A stretch of 64,000 bases of DNA, taken from contig CM061245.1 in the NCBI GenBank assembly GCA_030848705.1, positions 64,568,006 through 64,632,005 on the forward strand, written 5' to 3'. The number at the start of each line of letters is the position of its first letter. The stretch's first letter is position 1. Under the pieces are notes generated by a model, which had not been told where the DNA came from, did not search any database, and saw nothing but the letters and a program-made list of their open reading frames with translations. Position numbers and translations under genes: made by a program. Source of the DNA: Heracleum sosnowskyi (taxonomy: Eukaryota; Streptophyta; Magnoliopsida; Apiales; Apiaceae). This document shows positions 1 through 9,460 of the stretch, piece by piece.

Positions 1-92
1 TCATCTTTCAAGAGTAAGTCTGAATCTTCAGTTGTGGATCCTTATCATCTTCTTCATGTTGATCTATTTGGTCCAGTCAATATAATGTCTCT
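1..92 (+). pseudogene. Copia-1 integrase, N-terminal piece cut by the G1 insertion
   Basis: Reading in frame 1 gives residues typical of the start of a Ty1/copia integrase core (SKSES, then DPYHLLHVDLFGPVN), where the first catalytic Asp is the D of HVDLFGP. The reading frame stops at the left end of the G1 LTR and resumes at 13067. Copia-2 has the same segment uninterrupted at about 34995-35070, which confirms the family and the break point. The rest of the 5' half of Copia-1 lies left of the window. Confidence 0.9.
88..92. repeat. Target-site duplication of G1, left copy (TCTCT)
   Basis: The five bases before the G1 left LTR end are TCTCT, and the same five bases follow the right LTR end at 13062-13066. 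Removing the element and one copy brings the two Copia-1 integrase parts into one frame, so this is the insertion scar. Confidence 0.95.
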
Positions 93-3000
93 TGTGACGC
101 CCTCCCAATCTGGGGTCATGATCGGGGAGTCACTACAAACTCTATACAATAAACCCGTAAACAATAATATAAACATGCAGACTAGACCCCATACTCTACC
201 AATGGATCTCAACAGTTGATGGTGTGAAACAAGCATCCACTATCTAATTCATTAATACATAAACATAAGTCTCAAAAGTTATTACATCCATGTCTTAAAA
301 GTTCTACGTTCTCTATTACAAAACACCTTCTAGATATGGCCATCACCTACCTGAGCTGGCATCCCAAAAACAACCCTATAAGAAGACTTCCTAGCTGTCT
401 GAAATGTACGTACCATCTTCTCGTTTCACTGTGGGTTAGAATAGGGAAAAAGAATGAGCCAAATGCCCAGCAAGTAATAATAATATGACCATACAGTTAT
501 CCACTGGGAAACAGTTCCAATATCAATATGTATGACATGGGTATAGCAAAATCCGTATCAATGGGATTATCAAAACAATGAATTGAATATATAGCTTCAA
601 AACAGTTTCCAACATCAATATATATAGCATGGTTTTAGCAGAATCCATATTAAGGAATTATCGGAACAATGGCATAAATATGCAATTTCAAAGGGTAAAC
701 CAATTTCATTTTCAAGATATCCGTTTCCAATAAAAGCATTAAGTAATTTTGGAGATTTTTCACAACGCACCGGACAATACGGGTGATCAGCCACGTAAAG
801 TCCCCATACCGGACACACAGTCCCTCTGGTCCTTGTATTGGGTCCCATTAGGCAACACATTGGCCTTTAGACTAGTCCATCCCTAGTCCATTTATTATAA
901 GTAAAAAGTGCTGGACCGGCGTTACTCGGCCTCTTACGCCTCCAATCTTAGGAATCCGTGGAAACCATAAATCAGAATTTAAATGAGTCTAAACTTTATT
1001 CCTTTTTAAAACATGTTCAGATATAAAGAAGTCCTTTGGAAATAAGATAAGTTCAATCAAAACAATTTGGATTTCTATTAGTGGAATATAGGAAATATTT
1101 ATCATCGGGTATGTTCTGGTAATGTACTAGAATGAGAGTTAGGTGTGTTCACTTTCAGGTATAAAAAGGGAATGCATAAGTATATGATCAAATTCAGGTT
1201 ATAGAATCATAGGTCATTAGGTTTCAATTCATGGATATGAACAGTGTATAAAGGTTTAAGGATAAAGAACTAAACAAAGGTTTAAGGATAATGAACTAAA
1301 CAAAGCATGGTATATAGTTCAACATGGTATATATGAACAAAGATAAGGGTTATCAATGAACAATAAGTGTTTTCAGAATTAAAGGTATATCAAGGCAAGG
1401 TAACAATTCATATATGCCAAAATGAAACAATGGAATCGAAATACGAAAGCAAGTTTGTATTACTTGCCTTAAGTAGCTAAAAGGGGTAATGAACAATCAC
1501 TGATTCTCCACCTTAGTCTTTCCTTTATCTATAAGTCCCACTTCCTTGAACTTTCTAAGTTCCTCTTCCTTGGACTCTACAAAAGAATATATTCTATCTT
1601 AGTATGCCCTTTCTCAAATGCCAATCCTTTATTCTAAACTACCCAACGCATCCTAAGCGCGTATACACATAATAGTTATACCATAACACAATTATAATCA
1701 TGTAATAGGCAATCCACCATATAATCTCACATCGTCATTTAAATACACATAACATGCTCCTTATACATATATATATGATAATATATCTTTCAAATCATAC
1801 CACACTTGGTATTCCTTAAATCAATTTGATCATGCCAACCATATCCTTAACACGTTTACAACAATGTTTTCATCTCAACAAGCAGAAAAATCTGCTGCGC
1901 ATACTTTACTAAAACATTTTTCATAAATCCAAAAATAATCAAACAATTACCAAATTTGTCAGGCTACTTCCGGATTACTAACTCAACTTAGCATAAAAGT
2001 TTCAACTTCAAAACACTTTATTTAGATTAAAAACGAACTGTATAAACTAGGTACTGAAGCACAGAAAAATCCCTGCTGCGCAACTTTTAGTAAAACAAGC
2101 ATAACTTTTTATTCGTTAACTCTATTGATACAAGGTTAGCGCGTGCACAAACTAGATTCAATTTAGAACAGTGACATCCTAAGCTCTCTGTCTAAAACAG
2201 GCAGCAACATTATGCAAACAATCAAAACAGAACAGGGCAGACAGTTTTCTGGAAAATTCAGCATGATGTATGTCTATACAAAACCATTCCACCATTATAA
2301 TCTTTACCATAAATAACCATCCAATATCAAAACTAGAACTCATGTTCTCAAGAAATTACCCAAAACTTATACATGCAATTAGCAAATACCAACACTAATA
2401 AACCAACAATCCAAATACTTGGAACTTCACTAAAATTCCCAAATCAAAACCTTTAACCATCAAAATTTCCGAACTATCTAACTTAACACAATTAATTTAA
2501 CATGCAAGCACCGTAAAATCGAGATTAACAATCAAACCTCAACACCAACAATTTCAAACTAATTTTACAAAAGGGGAAAAATCGAAAATATATACATGCA
2601 CTTCGGTTTTTCAACATGCAATTCATAACTCCACTAAATACTTGTATTAACACAATAATCGGACTCAAAAGCATCATCATCGTCCCCGTCGACTCGCCGG
2701 AGCTCATTGCCGACGGCGGCATGATTTGGAGGTGCCCGGAAAAATCGGGTTTCCTTCAACAAACCTCACCAATACAAATCAAACAATCTCCTTATCACGG
2801 AATCATCACAAAACAAAGGTTCGGGATTGAATCAAACATCAAAATCGCCAAAATCCTTTGCATGCAAAACCGATACACACACATATACACACGGCCATAC
2901 ACTCACACACATACACGATTATATATATACATATAATCATCAATATAATTGAGAGAATGAGAGAGAATGAGGGAGAGAGAATTTTACAGAAGAAAATCGA

Positions 3001-3692
3001 GAGAGAGAGATTTTTGCCGAGAGAGAAAAGTCGAGAGAAAGAGAGAAGAGAAGAAAGAGTTGAACGGCAAAGTGGAGAAAGGGGAAAATGGGTGCAGGGT
3101 TTTATAAGCCCAGGGGTAGAATGGTAATTTGCTAATTAAAAATCTGATTTCTAATAAACAAAACCAACATAATTACCCTTTCTAAAATTCGAAATAAAAT
3201 GAAGATAATATCTAAAAATCACAATTTTATTTTTAAAACAAAGAATACGAATTTACAAGCTCCCTCATATTTTTAAAATATTTTTATGATCAAAATTGAA
3301 TTAAATATGAATTTTCAAAGTTTTGATCACATAAATGACATTTAACTCATAAAATCGGTTTTAAATCCTTAAATCCAAAATTAAATTCCTCCATTAATTT
3401 TAGAAAATACTAGAATATAAACTAAAGGTTGTGAAAAAGATTTCACAATAAAAAGAGTCTCCGTTGATTTTATAAAATTCCCGGAAGGTCAAAAAGAACT
3501 AATTTTTAATAAGAAATTCATATAAAATGCAATTAAAAGCATACACATATATTTTAATCCATACCATTCACCAAGTAAACATCTATTTATCACATTTTCA
3601 AATATCCACCTTTCACACAATATTCACATATCATAGATCTCAAATATTATTTAAATATTAATACTGTACAAGTGTTTTTCTGAGTCGTTATA
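93..3692 (-). repeat. G1 3' LTR (3600 bp)
   Basis: This LTR matches 9461-13061 almost base for base. On the plus strand it starts TGTGACGCCC and ends GAGTCGTTATA. Its U3 (right side) holds a minus-strand TATA box at 3100-3106, so the U3 is only about 0.6 kb and about 3 kb would be R plus U5. Just inside the expected transcript start, 2950-3060 is a nearly pure GA tract on the plus strand, which is CT-rich in the transcript. A GC-rich islet follows at about 2685-2745. Open frames inside the LTR are short and not supported as genes. Confidence 0.95.
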
Positions 3693-3710
3693 ACCTTCCC
3701 CCTTAAAAAG
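3693..3710 (-). other. G1 polypurine tract
   Basis: The minus strand reads AAGGGGGAAGGT directly next to the 3' LTR start. This is the expected position and composition of the plus-strand DNA primer. Confidence 0.85.
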
Positions 3711-3732
3711 ATTCTGTCCTCAGAATCTAACC

Positions 3733-6663
3733 TTATGAAAATAGGTGCGGATACTTTTCAAGCATCTCGCTCTCAAGTTCCCAAGTTGATTCTTCAACTT
3801 TAGGATTCCTCCACAAAACCTTAACTAGCTTAACAATCTTATTCCTTAATTTCCTATCCATACGATCCTGAATCTCTACAGGTTGTTCTACATAAGACAA
3901 ATCAGGTTGAATCTCAAAAGGTTCATATTCGATCACGTGATTTGTATCAAGATTAAATCTCTTAAGCATCGAAACATGAAAAACGTTATGAATGTGCTCC
4001 ATGTGCGGTGGTAGCGCTAATTCATAGGCAACTTTTCCAATACGTCTCAGTATCTCAAACGGTCCTACATATCTCGGGCTAAGTTTCCCTTTCTTGCCAA
4101 ATCTTATAACTCCTTTCCATGGCGACACTTTTAGCAACACTTGGTCTCCTTCTTCAAAGCTTATATCCTTCCTGTCTTGGTCCGCGTACTTCCGTTGTCT
4201 GTCTTGTGCCGTAACTAGTCTTTTCTGAATGATCTCAATCTTTTCCTTCGTTTGTTGTACTAGCTCGGGTCCTAAAACTTTTCGTTCTCCAACTTCTTCC
4301 CAATATACAGGCGATCTACATTTCCTTCCATACAAAGCTTCATACGGTGGCATTCCAATACTCGCGTGATAGCTGTTGTTGTACGAAAACTCTACTAACG
4401 GCAAATGTGCATCCCAACTTCCTTTAAAATCCAGCGCACAAGCTCTAAGCATGTCTTCAATGGTTTGAATTGTTCGTTCACTCTGGCCATCAGTTTGTGT
4501 ATGATAAGCGGTACTCATCTTAAGCTTGGTACCCAGATATTCTTGAAATTGTCTCCAAAATCGGGAGTTAAACCTTGGATCACGATCCGACACAATGGTT
4601 ACTGGAACTCCGTGGCGTGTCACAACTTCCTTCAGATATAGCTGTACTAACCTATCCAGTGAGAATCTTTCATTGATTGGGAGAAAATGTGCAGACTTGG
4701 TTAGACGGTCGACAATTACCCATATGGCATCATGATTAGCTTTTGTCCTCGGTAGTCCAACAATAAAATCCATGGCAAGATGTTCCCACTTCCATTCAGG
4801 AATATCCAATGGTTGCAATAGTCCGCTTGGCTTTTGATGTTCGGCTTTGACTCGTTGACAAGTATAACACTTACTTATCCATTCGGCAATTTCTCTTTTC
4901 ATATCCGGCCACCAGAAATGTCCCTTCAAATCTCGATACATTTTCGTGCTACCAGGGTGAATTGAGTACTGTGAACTATGAGCTTCCCGCAAGATTTCAT
5001 TCTTCAATTCTGTCACATTTGGAATCCATATCCTTGTAGAAAATCTCAAAACTCCTTTGTCATCCTTTTGGGTGCAGATCTCTTCACCAGTCAATGTGTT
5101 CATCTCTTGGTTTATAACCTCCTCCTGACATCTTCGTATCTTTTCCAACAACTCCGGTTGAAACGTCATAGCATTGAGAACTTCGTTGGTAACTTCCGAA
5201 TCATAGACTTCTAGTTTCAACTTCTCAAAGTCTTGAAGCAATTCCTTAGATATTGTGAACAAATTCAATCTCTCTTTTCGACTTAACGCATCCGCCACAA
5301 CATTCGCTTTTCCCGGGTGATAGTTAATACTACAATCATAATCCTTAATTACCTCCAACCATCTCCGTTGCCTCATGTTCAATTCCTTCTGAGTGAATAT
5401 ATACTTTAAGCTCTTATGATCCGTGTAGATTTCACACTTCTCTCCGTATAGATAATGTCTCCAAATTTTTAGCGCGAACACGATAGCGGCTAATTCCAAA
5501 TCGTGAGTTGGGTACTTTTGTTCGTGCGGTTTGAGTTGTCGTGAAGCATACGCGATCACTTTTCCATGTTGCATTAAAACACATCCTAATCCTTTGTGTG
5601 AAGCATCACTGTAGATAACGAAATTTCCTTGATCATCTAGTAAGACTAACACTGGTGCTGTCACTAATCTACCTTTCAGCTCTTGGAAACTTTCTTCACA
5701 TTTCTCAGTCCAAACAAACTTCTCATTCTTCCGAGTCAGTGCAGTTAACGGTGTAGCTGTCTTTGAAAAATCTTGAACAAATCTCCGATAGTATCCAGCT
5801 AATCCGAGAAAACTTCTCACTTCAGTAGGGGTCCTTGGTCTTTCCCAATTAACCACAGCTTCAATCTTGGCAGGGTCCACTCTCACTCCTTCTCGACTAA
5901 TAACGTGACCAAGAAACTGTACTTCCTTCAACCAGAATTCACACTTTGAAAACTTCGCATATAACTTTTCCTTCCTCAAGACTTCCAATGCAATCCTTAG
6001 ATGTTCCGCATGATCTTCCGAAGACTTTGAATATATCAGGATGTCATCAATAAATACAATCACAAACTTATCCAAATACGTTCGAAACACTCGGTTCATC
6101 AAATCCATAAACACAGCCGGGGCATTAGTTAATCCAAATGGCATCACTAAAAATTCGTAATGTCCATATCTCGTGCGAAAAGCAGTCTTCGAAACGTCTT
6201 CAGGCTTGATTTTCAGTTGATGGTATCCAGATCTTAAATCAATCTTTGAGAAATAGGCTGCTCCTTTGAGTTGATCAAATAAATCATCAATTCGCGGTAA
6301 CGGGTACTTATTCTTTATAGTCAACCGGTTAAGTTCTCGGTAGTCTATACACAATCTCATACTCCCGTCTTTCTTCTTGACAAATAATACTGGCGCTCCC
6401 CACGGCGATATACTAGGCCTTATCACTCCTTTATCCAAAAGATCTTGTAGCTGCGTAGCCAATTCCTTCATTTCTGTCGGTGCCATTCTGTAAGGTGCCT
6501 TTGATACTGGTTCCGTTCCAGGTGCCAAATCAATCGTAAATTCTACTTCTCGATCTGGAGGTAATCCGGGTAGTTCGTCAGGAAAAACTTCAGGGAACTC
6601 ATTTACAACTGGTATCTCCTCCATCTTCAACACTTGCTTCTCCACATCTACAACATGAGCCAA
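3733..6663 (-). CDS. G1 pol: reverse transcriptase, RNase H, integrase, chromodomain
   Basis: This 976-residue open frame makes the enzymes for replication and integration of G1. RT spans about residues 90-260, with DYRELN near 107 and the catalytic FIDD at 204-207. RNase H follows, with YSDAS near 351, DLELAA near 388, TDH near 415 and ADAL near 457. Integrase has the zinc-binding H562, H569, C599, C602 and the catalytic D632, D693, E729. The last 50 residues (EIQDRMDRKLRNK, ending ESTWELESEMLEKYP) are a chromodomain of the kind thought to direct insertion to marked chromatin. The Met at the start is not a natural start. The frame is the same as that of gag-protease upstream and is parted from it only by one TGA at 6682-6684. 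Otherwise the frame is intact. Confidence 0.93.
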   Translation of the reverse strand: MAHVVDVEKQVLKMEEIPVVNEFPEVFPDELPGLPPDREVEFTIDLAPGTEPVSKAPYRMAPTEMKELATQLQDLLDKGVIRPSISPWGAPVLFVKKKDGSMRLCIDYRELNRLTIKNKYPLPRIDDLFDQLKGAAYFSKIDLRSGYHQLKIKPEDVSKTAFRTRYGHYEFLVMPFGLTNAPAVFMDLMNRVFRTYLDKFVIVFIDDILIYSKSSEDHAEHLRIALEVLRKEKLYAKFSKCEFWLKEVQFLGHVISREGVRVDPAKIEAVVNWERPRTPTEVRSFLGLAGYYRRFVQDFSKTATPLTALTRKNEKFVWTEKCEESFQELKGRLVTAPVLVLLDDQGNFVIYSDASHKGLGCVLMQHGKVIAYASRQLKPHEQKYPTHDLELAAIVFALKIWRHYLYGEKCEIYTDHKSLKYIFTQKELNMRQRRWLEVIKDYDCSINYHPGKANVVADALSRKERLNLFTISKELLQDFEKLKLEVYDSEVTNEVLNAMTFQPELLEKIRRCQEEVINQEMNTLTGEEICTQKDDKGVLRFSTRIWIPNVTELKNEILREAHSSQYSIHPGSTKMYRDLKGHFWWPDMKREIAEWISKCYTCQRVKAEHQKPSGLLQPLDIPEWKWEHLAMDFIVGLPRTKANHDAIWVIVDRLTKSAHFLPINERFSLDRLVQLYLKEVVTRHGVPVTIVSDRDPRFNSRFWRQFQEYLGTKLKMSTAYHTQTDGQSERTIQTIEDMLRACALDFKGSWDAHLPLVEFSYNNSYHASIGMPPYEALYGRKCRSPVYWEEVGERKVLGPELVQQTKEKIEIIQKRLVTAQDRQRKYADQDRKDISFEEGDQVLLKVSPWKGVIRFGKKGKLSPRYVGPFEILRRIGKVAYELALPPHMEHIHNVFHVSMLKRFNLDTNHVIEYEPFEIQPDLSYVEQPVEIQDRMDRKLRNKIVKLVKVLWRNPKVEESTWELESEMLEKYPHLFS

Positions 6664-6681
6664 ATAGGCTTCACAACCTTG

Positions 6682-8274
6682 TCACAGTAGTCGGGTCGTT
6701 TGCATAAACGTTAAGAACTTCATAGTCTGTCTTTGACCTTGAAACACCACTTCTTGATCTTCGTCCACACGCAATCTTACTTGCTTTTTCCTACATTCAA
6801 TCTGTGCATCGCAATCTACTAACCAATCCATTCCTAGGATAACATCGAATTCTCCCATTTTGAATGGTATCAAATCCGCATGAAAAAGATATCCATCGAT
6901 CTCTATTTTACAGTTAGGACACACTTGGTCTACGGGAACTCTATCTTGGTTAGCCACTTCTATTACTAACGTCCTTTCCAATGGTTTTACTTCACATTTC
7001 AATTTATCAAGGAATCTTTCAGATATAAAAGATTTAGTTGCTCCAGAATCAATTAACACTTTAGCTTTAACAGAATTCACAGGAAGCGTACCTCCTACTA
7101 CATCTCTGTCCTGAACTGCTTCATTGATTGACATATTAAAAGTTCTTGCTCGAGGTTGAGATGACTGTGACCGTGTTGGTGGTGCAGTGAGCCTAAGTAC
7201 ATTAGCAGACTGGACCGGTTCCTTACATTCCCGCGCAAAATGTCCCGCTTTTCCACACTTGAAACATGTTAGTCCTCCTGGTTTTGAACTTGGACATCCA
7301 TCAGCATAGTGTCCCTTCTTGTTGCATTTAAAACATGTGATGCTCAACTTGTTACAGATTCCCGAATGTCTTTTACCACACGTCTTGCACTCTGGTATAG
7401 ACGGCTTTCCCGTGATAGTTGGCGGCTTTCCTCCTTGAGGTTTCTTGTCTGAACTTCCAAATCCACTCCTCTGTTTCTGAAAATTCCTATCTCCTCCTGA
7501 TTGATTTCCAAACCTTTTTCTATTCTGAGAACTTCCTTGTCCTTCATCACCTTGGCTTCTTTCAGATCCTCCAAACTTTCGTTTCTTTCCAAATTTCTCC
7601 TTTTGAACTAATTCGCTCTCGCCCTCAATGATCATCGCTTTCTGTACTACCGCAGTATAATTTCTCAACTCAAAAGCTGCAACTCTACTCCTTAACCATG
7701 GCTTTAATCCGTGTTGAAACTTTCTAGCCTTACTGACATCGTCTCCTACGTACCTAGGTGCAAATCTTGCCAATTCCGTAAATTTGGCTTCGTAATCTGC
7801 CACACTCATCCCTTCTTGTTTTAATTCTAAGAACTGAACTTCCAACTGATCTTGTAGGTACCTTGGTAAATACTTCTCCTGAAATAATTCCGTAAATCTT
7901 TGCCAAGTAATTTCTCCTTCTCCTAACTTCACAGATTCCCACCAAAAATTAGCTTCTGCCTTCAAGAAGTAACTAGCAAATTCAGTTTTCTGATCCTCCC
8001 CAACCTTAACTAACGTAAAAGCTTTCTCAATGTCGATTAACCATGATTTCGCCTCAACAGGGTTTAGAGTACCTTTGAATTCAGGTGGGTGGACAGCTTG
8101 AAATGATTTAAAGGTTGTCAAAGGTTGAACATTTCGTTGTTGTTGTTGAGTCAAGGCAGCAGTTTGTTGTTGGAGTAATTGAAGTATCTGAGTTACAGTT
8201 GGGTCTACCGGGTTCTGAGCCTCGGTATCGGTTGTTTGTTGAGTAGAAGCAGTAGTCTTTTTCTTTGGTGGCAT
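6682..8274 (-). CDS. G1 gag-protease
   Basis: I chose the Met at 8274 (MPPKKKTTAS) because the G2 gag starts the same way (MPPRRM); the open frame itself extends 59 codons further upstream. The protein has a capsid-like gag region (PPEFKGTLNPVEAKSWL, then FWWESVK). A basic Gly/Ser-rich stretch follows, then CKTCGKRHSGIC and two CCHC zinc knuckles (CFKCNKKGHYADGC and CFKCGKAGHFAREC). It ends with an aspartic protease (IDSGATKSFI; ILGMDWL). The frame ends at TGA 6682-6684, where G2 has an Arg codon (CGG). A CGA to TGA change, as from loss of a methylated CpG, is the simplest explanation. Without readthrough the element could not make pol. Confidence 0.93.
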   Translation of the reverse strand: MPPKKKTTASTQQTTDTEAQNPVDPTVTQILQLLQQQTAALTQQQQRNVQPLTTFKSFQAVHPPEFKGTLNPVEAKSWLIDIEKAFTLVKVGEDQKTEFASYFLKAEANFWWESVKLGEGEITWQRFTELFQEKYLPRYLQDQLEVQFLELKQEGMSVADYEAKFTELARFAPRYVGDDVSKARKFQHGLKPWLRSRVAAFELRNYTAVVQKAMIIEGESELVQKEKFGKKRKFGGSERSQGDEGQGSSQNRKRFGNQSGGDRNFQKQRSGFGSSDKKPQGGKPPTITGKPSIPECKTCGKRHSGICNKLSITCFKCNKKGHYADGCPSSKPGGLTCFKCGKAGHFARECKEPVQSANVLRLTAPPTRSQSSQPRARTFNMSINEAVQDRDVVGGTLPVNSVKAKVLIDSGATKSFISERFLDKLKCEVKPLERTLVIEVANQDRVPVDQVCPNCKIEIDGYLFHADLIPFKMGEFDVILGMDWLVDCDAQIECRKKQVRLRVDEDQEVVFQGQRQTMKFLTFMQTTRLL

Positions 8275-8697
8275 TTTTCTGATAAGAGATAAGCAATTTA
8301 TGAAACAATATGCATATATATACCACAAGGTAAACTCTTTTTGAAAACGTTTATAAAACTGTATGTAACCTAAAGAAAATTTTAAAAAAACTTTTAGCCA
8401 TATTGTTAGATAACTTGCTTGTCTCCGTAACAGGGTAAATAGGGTAAACATAGGTATTATAGGAACAGGTTAACAATAAATGGTGTAACAGTTTAAAGCA
8501 AGGTATAAGAAAAGTATGTGCATAATATAAAGATAAGAGTCAGGTACAATAGATGATAGGGTACATGATCACCCCATAAAGTCAAAGCAAAGCCAATGTC
8601 AAAGCGGATAACCAATACTAGCAGTCATCCGTGCAAATAACCAATACTAAAACCAATGAGCTCTAACAGATGTCCCACTCTCAGAATCCAACCATAG
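8275..8697 (-). other. G1 untranslated stretch between leader ORF and gag
   Basis: About 420 bp of AT-rich DNA separate the leader ORF stop from the gag start. I see no motif or repeat beyond short A/T runs. Confidence 0.6.
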
Positions 8698-9219
8698 CTA
8701 GTCTCGTCCACCACGAACAGCTCTCAGCTCACACAGCATCCAGCTAACAATCCTAGTCACTCTCCTGGCCTCCTCCAAAGCATCAACAGTGACTGGTCCC
8801 TCAGCCAGGCGCTTCCGCGCTGACTCCTCTACAGTACGAATCCTATCCTGCCACTCTGCCTCAGTAACAACAACACGACGGTCCGCCTCATCAGACATCT
8901 GGTCTACAAGGGTCTGAAGCTCGGCATTCTGTCCGGAAAGGGTCTCTAGGTCTCTAGCAAGGTCTACATGAGCATGAAGAAAGATAGGTGCAGGATCTCC
9001 CAAAACTGAAATACGAGAATCAACAGATGCGGCTCTCCAAGGGATAGTAGTCTGAACAGGTACAGGTGCAAATGGTAGCTCAACGGGCTGAACACTAGGA
9101 CTACCTATCTCCGCTGGATCCTCCTCATGATCAGACAAAGTATGCATAGGGTCAGATGATGTGATAGATGGGTGAGGGGGTGTGTCTCCACCAATAACGT
9201 CCATCTCCTGCGATAACAA
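8698..9219 (-). CDS. G1 extra leader ORF upstream of gag, unknown function
   Basis: This intact 173-residue frame lies between the primer site and gag, a place where Tekay/Del elements are not generally described as coding. The N-terminal half is rich in Pro, Ser, Thr and acidic residues (GGDTPPHPS, DHEEDPAEIGSP). From about residue 85 it looks helical and coiled-coil-like (ARDLETLSGQNAELQTLVDQ), ending CELRAVRGGRD. I recognise no domain. The first Met is at 9219 and a second at 9204. A candidate splice acceptor ends at 9208, so a spliced transcript would start at 9204. G2 keeps a homologous C-terminal end in the same place (29894-29998), which supports it as a real element gene. The other explanation is a chance open frame, made less likely by this conservation. 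Confidence 0.65.
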   Translation of the reverse strand: MLSQEMDVIGGDTPPHPSITSSDPMHTLSDHEEDPAEIGSPSVQPVELPFAPVPVQTTIPWRAASVDSRISVLGDPAPIFLHAHVDLARDLETLSGQNAELQTLVDQMSDEADRRVVVTEAEWQDRIRTVEESARKRLAEGPVTVDALEEARRVTRIVSWMLCELRAVRGGRD

Positions 9220-9291
9220 TATAGATATATATACTTATATAATAACAGGTTATCTTAATCCTAAGGACTTAACTTAAAGGAAAGTACTTAC
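9208..9291 (-). other. Candidate leader intron of G1
   Basis: On the minus strand GTAAGT begins at 9291, and TTATCGCAG ends at 9208, just before GAGATGG. The 84-nt segment is T/A-rich, as plant introns are. A second possible donor, CTCAG followed by GTAGGT, lies in the U5 near 9713-9719. Splicing is inferred only from consensus matches. Confidence 0.35.
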
Positions 9292-9369
9292 GCCTAACGT
9301 TGCTACTTAGCATCTATCAATCTAATATCCTAACAGATTCCTACTCCTTACATAACTATCTTAATCACC

Positions 9370-9415
9370 TTTTATTAATAGGGATCCTAATCTTTTATTA
9401 ATAGGGATCCTAATC
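9370..9415. repeat. Two tandem 23-bp units in the G1 leader
   Basis: The unit TTTTATTAATAGGGATCCTA plus ATC occurs twice, at 9370-9392 and 9393-9415, with no mismatch. It lies between the primer site and the leader ORF. Confidence 0.9.
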
Positions 9416-9445
9416 CTGGCTTGTTTCAGTGACCAAAAACTGACC

Positions 9446-9457
9446 GCTCTGATACCA
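9446..9457 (-). other. G1 primer binding site (initiator Met tRNA type)
   Basis: The minus strand reads TGGTATCAGAGC three bases inside the 5' LTR end. This is the usual match to the 3' end of plant initiator methionine tRNA and fixes the polarity of the element. Confidence 0.93.
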
Positions 9458-9460
9458 ACT

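Noticed and set aside
615..860. Minus-strand frame in both G1 LTRs (81 codons)
   Set aside because: It is open in both LTRs only because the LTRs are nearly identical. No start context or homology is seen.
2616..3127. Overlapping plus-strand open frames in the G1 LTR (and 11986-12497)
   Set aside because: They run through a CA/TA repeat and a GA tract and are antisense to the LTR transcript. Their composition is that of simple repeats, and they are not kept in G0.
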